Assembly (NCBI GenBank): GCA_030431255.1
Contig: JAUIJL010000002.1
Span: 1-64,000 of the forward strand
From: Thermoanaerobaculia bacterium
GTDB taxonomy: Bacteria > Acidobacteriota > Thermoanaerobaculia > Multivoradales > J023
Direction: 5' to 3'
Length of the DNA: 64,000 bases
The notes beneath the pieces were generated by a model. It saw nothing but the letters and a program-made list of their open reading frames with translations. It did not search any database and was not told where the DNA came from. Position numbers and translations under genes: made by a program. Below, one piece after another: positions 58,793-64,000 of the stretch; positions within the stretch are counted from its first letter, which is position 1; each line of letters begins with the position of its first letter.

Positions 58793-60588
58793 CTTCCCGT
58801 TTTCAAGTCGCCGGCTTGGACCGGGAAGGGATCCGCGAATCGGGGATCCTTGAGGAATTCTTCGTCCGTGAGGGCGTGTAGGAAAGCCAGAAGATCCTCT
58901 TTCTCTTGCTGTGTGATCGGAAATCCGGGCACGAACCCGCTCTTGAACCGATTGCGTCGACCGTCTCCCGCAAAGGGCCCTTGGCCGATGTGACGACCGC
59001 CGGCGGCGTAGGTATCCAGCACCTCTTCCAAAGTGGCGATGGAGCCGTCGTGCATGTAGGGGGCGGTCACCGCGATGTTGCGCAGGGTCGGCGGACGGAA
59101 TTTGCCCATGTCCTCGGGCCGATGGGTGATCTCGAAAGCCCCCTGATTGTCGTCGGGATAGGCGCCCTCGCCGAGATCGTAGAGGCCGGTGTTGTGGAAG
59201 ACCTTTTCCGGGAACGCCGTGGCAGAGTGTTTCGACGCCACGCTGAAGTTGAACCCGCCGTGGCAATGGTGACACTCGAAGTCTTCGGAAAGGAAAAGAT
59301 CGAGGCCACGCCGAGCCGACTCCGACAGGGCCTCGGGATCGTCTTGATAAGCAAAGCGATCGTAGGCCGAATTGACGGAGATCAAGGCGCGGGTGAAGCT
59401 CGCCAAGGCCTTGACGATGTGCTCCCAATCGACGGGTTCCATCTCGCCTGGAAATGCGGCCCGGAATAGCGGCTCGTAGAGCTCGTCGGCCCGCAGCCGT
59501 TCCAAGACCTCCTCTTCATGCCCAGTGATCCCGAGCTCCACCGGGTGCAGCCCGAACATGGGGGTCGGGATCTGATCCTCGAGCGTTTCCAGCTGCGGAT
59601 GGGCCCAGGTCAAGGTGGCGTTGTAGGCCACGTTGACCAACGCCATGGAGCCTCGCGGATGGACCTCCCCGGTGGAGCCCACCGCCCGCGCCAAGCCGTC
59701 GGTGAAGGCCAGCTCTTGTCGATGGCAGGAGGCGCACGACTGCTCGCCGTTGCCGGAAAGGCGCGGATCGTAGAAAAGGTATCGCCCCAGCTCCACCTTC
59801 TCCGCCGTCATGGGATTGTCTTCGGGCACCAGGGGACGGGGAAATCCCCCGGGCAAACCCCAATCGTAGTCCGAGGTGGTGACCAAGGAGATCACGAGCC
59901 GACCTGCTGCGGTCACATACTCCGTGAAGCTCGGCAAGGGCAACGGCTCGCCGTCGGGTCCTAGCCCGTGGGTGTGCTCACCGGGCTCCGAGGCCAGCCC
60001 CGGCAGCCGCTCCTCCGCCGCCAGACCGACGCTCCACACGGCCAGACCTACCCCCAAAGCAGTGGCGACCCGCAGGGCTTGGGATCGCACCCACCAGGCT
60101 CCCCGGACTGGAGCCAGCAGAGCGATGACCACCGCCAGCTCGGCGAGCTTGGAGAGAATGGTGGGTCCGTCGATGGACTCCGGCTCGGTGGCAAAGGGCG
60201 CGCTGAGCCATTGGGTCAACAGCCACAGCACCACGGCGCCGCCCCCGAGGGCCAGACCACTGTGGCGCAGCCGCCATGGGAGATCTCGGTTCCCGGATCC
60301 GGACGCGGGTCTTAGGAGGGCCAAGGCCAGCCAGACGGCGGCCAGGACCACCCAAAGCACCTGGAACATGCCCAGCAGGCCGAAGAAGATGCCGTGGGCA
60401 GGGGCGTGCTCGAAGTGGCTCGGTGCGATGCCGAGATGGATCCAACCCGCCAACAGCATCGCCACCATGGCGAATCCCAGCCGCTCCGCCACCGAGCTCG
60501 GCAGCCGATTCCCCTCGGGATCTGCAACGGCTGACGATTCCGCAGACGCTTCCGAAGTCGGCGCCTCCGTCTCGGGAGATCCGCTCAT
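58789..60588 (-). CDS. mbnH: MbnH-type dihaem MauG-like enzyme fused to an N-terminal membrane domain
   Basis: 599 aa starting at an ATG that overlaps the mbnP-like stop (ATGA), so translation is coupled. Residues 35-190 form about five TM helices with a His-rich loop (His51, 58, 61, 65; SHFEHAPAHG). The catalytic part begins near 225 and carries two haem motifs, CASCH (285-289) and CHHCH (439-443), with MauG/cytochrome-c-peroxidase features (LFYDPRLSGNGEQSC, ALASFTRALISVNSAYDRF, TLRNIAVTAPYMHDGS). MbnH proteins oxidise a Trp of their partner MbnP to kynurenine, creating a copper site. The fused membrane domain is not part of typical MbnH. Confidence 0.85.
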   Translation of the reverse strand: MSGSPETEAPTSEASAESSAVADPEGNRLPSSVAERLGFAMVAMLLAGWIHLGIAPSHFEHAPAHGIFFGLLGMFQVLWVVLAAVWLALALLRPASGSGNRDLPWRLRHSGLALGGGAVVLWLLTQWLSAPFATEPESIDGPTILSKLAELAVVIALLAPVRGAWWVRSQALRVATALGVGLAVWSVGLAAEERLPGLASEPGEHTHGLGPDGEPLPLPSFTEYVTAAGRLVISLVTTSDYDWGLPGGFPRPLVPEDNPMTAEKVELGRYLFYDPRLSGNGEQSCASCHRQELAFTDGLARAVGSTGEVHPRGSMALVNVAYNATLTWAHPQLETLEDQIPTPMFGLHPVELGITGHEEEVLERLRADELYEPLFRAAFPGEMEPVDWEHIVKALASFTRALISVNSAYDRFAYQDDPEALSESARRGLDLFLSEDFECHHCHGGFNFSVASKHSATAFPEKVFHNTGLYDLGEGAYPDDNQGAFEITHRPEDMGKFRPPTLRNIAVTAPYMHDGSIATLEEVLDTYAAGGRHIGQGPFAGDGRRNRFKSGFVPGFPITQQEKEDLLAFLHALTDEEFLKDPRFADPFPVQAGDLKTGR

Positions 60589-61658
60589 TCGTCTCCCCCT
60601 GAGCGTCGAATCGAGGCGAGCTTTTGATCCGAGCAATCGGTTCGGCAACGTCCGGTGGCCAAATCCAGCCCGAGATTTGCGAAGACTGGAACACAATCGG
60701 GATCCGTGGGCGCCGCCATGCAGCCCGGCGGCCGTAGCACGGATCGGGTGATGTCGATGCCGTCCACCAGCCCGGCGAGGTTCAATCGCACCTCGTCGGT
60801 TTTCGGATTGAATCCTTGGAGAAAGATTCGAGCACGGTTGGGTCGCGAGCAGGCCTCCGTGGGCGGCGTGGTGGGGGCTGGGGACTCACAACCCGTGCTT
60901 CCCACGTGAGCGAGGTAGGTGACCGTGGGGGCTGTGGGTACGGCCGCAGCCTCAGGCGCAGGAGGCTCGGACGGCTCTTTGTCGGCCGGGGCTTCATCGG
61001 TGGCTTCATCGGTGGCGGCATTCGCGGCGGCATCGGAGGCACCTCCGTCTGCTTCGCCGCCGAGGTCCGCCGCGTTCCAAAACTCGATCTTGGTGAAGAT
61101 ATAACCGAGCCGCCAGTTCCAATACATGGCGTTGAGGTTCAGGGGCGACGGAGCCGATAAGGCGTCCAGATGATTGAGCTCCCAGGGCACACCGACCTCG
61201 AAGCTCAGGCCGGAATAGTCGCCCGACGGAATCGATCCGCGGACCGACCCGTTGGTCTGCGCCGTGCCGCTGTCCGAGCAACGACCGCTTCCGTCCTCGA
61301 AGTCGAGCAAAGCCACGGCGCCGTGCTGCCAGGGGGACTCCTGCTCCAGCTCCATCGGCACTTGAGAGCCGTCGGCTCGGTGCAATACGAAATTCGACAC
61401 GTAGAGACGGGCGTCCGCCAGCTCGGTCTCGGCACCCAGCGTACCGACCCCTCGGTATCGGGTCCCACACTGGGCGGGTACGTCGCCGACCTCTGCCACG
61501 AATCGGATCTCGAGCGGCTCGTTCCCCGAGCCCGCGCATCCCGACAATCCCCCCGAAAGCAGCGCAACGATGGCCAAAAGGCTAGGCCGCGACCTCCACC
61601 GCCGCGAGCAGGGGTCCCCGTTGTGGGTGCGTTCTGTCGGATTCAGTCTATGAAACAT
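60585..61658 (-). CDS. mbnP: MbnP-type copper-binding lipoprotein
   Basis: 357 aa from ATG at 61658 (GAGGAC upstream; a GTG six bases earlier is also in frame). Lipobox LLSGGLSGC with Cys41 as the lipid anchor. The body has the MbnP core: ELADARLYVSNFVLHRADGS, GVPWELNHLDALSAPSPLN, MYWNWRLGYIFTKIEFW and NPKTDEVRLNLAGLVDG. Several Trp are candidates for conversion to kynurenine. A ~45-residue acidic Ala/Glu/Pro-rich insert (DEATDEAPADKEPSEPPAP) interrupts the second half. Nothing else from methanobactin synthesis is in the window, so the pair likely serves copper homeostasis in general. Confidence 0.85.
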   Translation of the reverse strand: MFHRLNPTERTHNGDPCSRRWRSRPSLLAIVALLSGGLSGCAGSGNEPLEIRFVAEVGDVPAQCGTRYRGVGTLGAETELADARLYVSNFVLHRADGSQVPMELEQESPWQHGAVALLDFEDGSGRCSDSGTAQTNGSVRGSIPSGDYSGLSFEVGVPWELNHLDALSAPSPLNLNAMYWNWRLGYIFTKIEFWNAADLGGEADGGASDAAANAATDEATDEAPADKEPSEPPAPEAAAVPTAPTVTYLAHVGSTGCESPAPTTPPTEACSRPNRARIFLQGFNPKTDEVRLNLAGLVDGIDITRSVLRPPGCMAAPTDPDCVPVFANLGLDLATGRCRTDCSDQKLASIRRSGGDE

Positions 61659-61796
61659 CGCCACGTCCTCGGCTGGATAGGTGATCGAATTTCAGGCCTG
61701 CGCTCGTCACAGGCTGTTGGAATAAACCTACCAAAGACTCGGCGAAGGGAGATCGGAACCGGTGAGATTTCCTAGCGCAAATCGATCACTCCAGCA

Positions 61797-63230
61797 TCAT
61801 TCCAGGGACCAGCTCGTCGTGTCTCCCGACTCGAATCCATCGGCGAAAATCGCCCCGGCGCTGACCCGAAAATTGGCGACCACCCAGGCGGTGGCGTTGA
61901 GGGTCTTGCGATTGTCCGCGGCTTCGGGCTGCCCTTCGGGAATGCCCATGGGCTCACCGGTCTCGGCGTCGTTGACGTCCGGATTGGACCAGGCGAGACG
62001 ACGGGGACATCCGTCGGGACATTCCGAGGAGCCGGCCGCCATGATGGTGCGGAATTGATGCACCGGGTCGGTATAACCATGGTTGAAGGTGAACGGGGAA
62101 TTTTCCACCGGCCCCGTCCACTGATGCAGACCCGCCTGAATATGACCCAGCTCATGCTGGAACGTATAGCCGGGTGACACACAAAATTGATTGACGTAGC
62201 AGAAGGCAAAGGCCGCGTGGGCTGTGGATACCTCTTCCATGATGAAAGCCCGCCCACAACCGCCGCCGTTCTCATTGCTGACGATGAGCATGACCAAGTC
62301 CGCCGCCACGAGATCACGGATCCCGTGCACCTCGTCCATGAATCCGTCGTCTTGGCCTTGGAGCAAATCCCTGGGGTCGCCGGCGCCGGACGTCTCGTCG
62401 AAATCGGTCTGCCCGCTGTGGACCAAGCGCAAGCGGTGATCGATCCCGCTGGTTTCATAGCTGAGATTGGTCTCGGTCACACCCAGGTCCAACAAATTCT
62501 CCATGGCCACCACCCCGCCCACCTCGGCGAGAGAGTCAGGAGTGTAGACCACCATCAGATCTTGAATCGAGCCGTCGTCCTCGGCTCCGAGCGACGCTTC
62601 GGCATCCGCCCGCCGTTGGGCTCGCGCCCAATCCGGATGGTCCAGAGGAATGGGAGCAGTGGGAAGCTCCGCGAGATTCGGGGAGCTCTCATCGACCTGG
62701 TAGAGGGTGTGGACACCGTTTGCCGAGGGTCCGGCAAACGCGAGCATGAAGAGCTCACCGGCGGTACGAATCGAGCCGACCGTCACGCCGTCGCGGCTGA
62801 CCAGGACCACTAGACCGATCGCGTCTCCCCGTACCCTGCCCACCCACGACAGGCTGCCCGACGGATTCTCGAAGACTTTCCAGGGCTCGGCGACGATGGT
62901 TTTTCCGTCCAACAGCTCGAGCTCGATCGGTTTGCTCTGGATCAGCGCGTCGAGCCCGAGCGGATCCAATCGGACGGCCCGCCATGGGGTGCTTCCCCAA
63001 GGAGCCTCGGTGAGATAGGTCGGTGGAGCCGCGGCCTCCGCGACCGGAGCAAGAAGAGACCTAGGGCCCGTCGAGCTCGCCGCGGACACAAGGGCCGGCA
63101 CCAAGAGGGCGGACCACACGATCCACCGCAATCGACCGGCTGTGATTCTGGGGCCCCGTGATGGTCTCGTCCGTGATCCGGTCTCCGGGGACAATCCGGT
63201 CTCTAGCGAAAGCCGAGATACCCGTTTCAT
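61797..63230 (-). CDS. Secreted metzincin-like zinc protease with DGFESG C-terminal tag
   Basis: 477 aa. The start at 63230 has a strong ribosome site (GGAGGAG). About 30 polar residues precede the signal peptide (WIVWSALLVPALVSAASS). Then comes a propeptide-like region and the reprolysin-like domain: DLMVVYTPDSLAEVGG, FQHELGHIQAGLHQW (HExxHxxxxxH with the third His in place) and IMAAGSS as a candidate Met-turn. The layout matches Reprolysin_4-type proteins. It ends GAIFADGFESGDTTSWSLE. Likely secreted by the same route as the other tagged proteins. Zinc ligands look complete, so it is probably active. Confidence 0.86.
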   Translation of the reverse strand: MKRVSRLSLETGLSPETGSRTRPSRGPRITAGRLRWIVWSALLVPALVSAASSTGPRSLLAPVAEAAAPPTYLTEAPWGSTPWRAVRLDPLGLDALIQSKPIELELLDGKTIVAEPWKVFENPSGSLSWVGRVRGDAIGLVVLVSRDGVTVGSIRTAGELFMLAFAGPSANGVHTLYQVDESSPNLAELPTAPIPLDHPDWARAQRRADAEASLGAEDDGSIQDLMVVYTPDSLAEVGGVVAMENLLDLGVTETNLSYETSGIDHRLRLVHSGQTDFDETSGAGDPRDLLQGQDDGFMDEVHGIRDLVAADLVMLIVSNENGGGCGRAFIMEEVSTAHAAFAFCYVNQFCVSPGYTFQHELGHIQAGLHQWTGPVENSPFTFNHGYTDPVHQFRTIMAAGSSECPDGCPRRLAWSNPDVNDAETGEPMGIPEGQPEAADNRKTLNATAWVVANFRVSAGAIFADGFESGDTTSWSLE

Positions 63231-63244
63231 GACAAGCTCCTCCT

Positions 63245-64000
63245 ATGATTTTCACCAGTGTACTGCAATCCCCCCTGCTCATCTTGCTCCTAGCCCTGCC
63301 TTCGGCTGCCGAGCCCAGCGCCGGTCCAGCTCCAGGAGCCGGCGCCCCGAGCTTGCCGACTTCCAACCCACAGGTCCGTCAAGTTGAGAGCGATGCCGAA
63401 GAGCGCCCGGACGATCCCTATGTCGCCGTTCCGCGATCGAGCATGGAGGTCAGCTCCGGCCGGCGGATCGACTTTCGAGGACGGGTGAGCGTGCAAGTCA
63501 ATGTGGATGACATGGGCAACAACATCGTGGGTGACGCCGCAAACGAGCCGTCCATCGCGGTGGATCCCGCAAATCCCCTACGCATGACCGCGGGCTGGCG
63601 ACAATTCGACACCATCGCTAGTAATTTCCGTCAAGCCGGCTACGCCTACACCACCGACGGAGGTCAATCCTGGACCTTTCCCGGCGTCATCGAGCCCGGC
63701 GTCTTTCGCTCGGACCCGGTGCTCGACTTCGACGCGGACGGGCAGTTTTATTACAACAGCCTCACCGGTGACCTCAGCTGCGACGTCTTTCGATCCGCGG
63801 ATGCGGGAACCAGCTGGGACTCCGGCGTCGACTCCTTCGGCGGCGACAAGCAGTGGATGAGCATCGACCGCACCTCGGGTATCGGCCGAGGCAATATCTA
63901 CCAAGTCTGGTACAACGGGGCCGGGTGCTGCTTCCCCAACAGCTTTACCCGCTCCTCCGACGGCGGAGCCTCCTTCGAGTCGCCGATTGAAATCGGCGAC
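63245..64000 (+). CDS. BNR/Asp-box repeat protein, partial (runs off right edge)
   Basis: 252 codons are visible, starting at ATG 63245 only 14 bp from the start of the divergent protease gene. Signal peptide (LLILLLALPSAA) followed by a Pro/Gly-rich stretch, then a mature region with Asp-box motifs (TTDGGQSWTF, SADAGTSWDSG, SSDGGASFESP) typical of sialidase/BNR propeller proteins. Secreted, function unknown. Its C-terminus, and any tag, is outside the window. There is no good ribosome site, so the true start could differ. Confidence 0.85.
   Translation, partial: MIFTSVLQSPLLILLLALPSAAEPSAGPAPGAGAPSLPTSNPQVRQVESDAEERPDDPYVAVPRSSMEVSSGRRIDFRGRVSVQVNVDDMGNNIVGDAANEPSIAVDPANPLRMTAGWRQFDTIASNFRQAGYAYTTDGGQSWTFPGVIEPGVFRSDPVLDFDADGQFYYNSLTGDLSCDVFRSADAGTSWDSGVDSFGGDKQWMSIDRTSGIGRGNIYQVWYNGAGCCFPNSFTRSSDGGASFESPIEIGD

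Overview
The window is high-GC DNA in which nearly every coding frame looks well adapted to that composition. It most resembles a member of Acidobacteriota, possibly the Thermoanaerobaculia/Holophagae side. The reasons are an 'acidobacterial duplicated orphan permease' (ADOP, 35934-38363), many large secreted proteins, multihaem and c-type cytochrome proteins, an ECF sigma/CHAT operon and a C-terminal DGFE(S/A)G-type tag on three secreted proteins. This placement is inference: the window holds no rRNA, tRNA or universal marker gene.

Layout. 1-0.7 kb: 5' portion of an RHS/YD-repeat protein that leaves the left edge. 1.2-1.9 kb: a NarL-type regulator whose receiver lacks the phospho-acceptor Asp. 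2.2-7.6 kb: a secreted sulfatase, an octahaem c-type cytochrome with C-terminal helical repeats, and a HAD phosphatase, all on the plus strand. 7.7-10.7 kb: a Fur/PerR-type regulator with a duplicated operator upstream, then katG, closed by a strong terminator. 10.8-15 kb: a P-loop kinase of the glycerate 3-kinase type and a convergent 1006-aa secreted haem protein of the hydrazine-synthase-alpha-like type. 15.3-17 kb: a vapBC toxin-antitoxin pair and a secreted beta-helix protein.

17.2-23.4 kb: a three-gene unit consisting of an ECF sigma factor, a one-TM TPR-CHAT (caspase-like) protein translationally coupled to it, and a secreted subtilase. Catalytic residues are intact in both proteases. 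This is the most promising candidate for an undescribed signalling or stress system. 23.9-35.9 kb: an accessory region with a REP-associated (Y1, HUH) transposase, a GAF-HGDEF protein, a broken receiver/AraC gene, two secreted proteins sharing a ~200-aa domain, and four intergenic arrays built from the 16-mer GGTGCCAGGTTGATGT or its complement. The arrays and the RAYT probably belong together.

35.9-43.2 kb: ADOP permease, thioesterase-like protein, and a secreted haem/von Willebrand D protein. 43.4-50.1 kb (minus strand): a complete type I restriction-modification operon (hsdR, hsdM, hsdS) followed by a 52-codon remnant that looks like the C-terminus of an Mrr-type restriction enzyme. 50.2-54.7 kb: DUF2855 protein, isoprenylcysteine methyltransferase-like protein, a K+ channel with RCK domains, and an esterase. 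54.7-58.7 kb: a HAF-repeat protein and a PQQ-propeller/pseudo-esterase fusion. 58.8-61.7 kb: an MbnH/MbnP-type pair (MauG-like dihaem enzyme plus copper-binding lipoprotein) with an unusual membrane domain fused to MbnH. 61.8-64 kb: a secreted metzincin-like protease and, divergent from it, a BNR/Asp-box protein that leaves the right edge.

No rRNA, tRNA, CRISPR array, complete insertion sequence or replication origin was seen.
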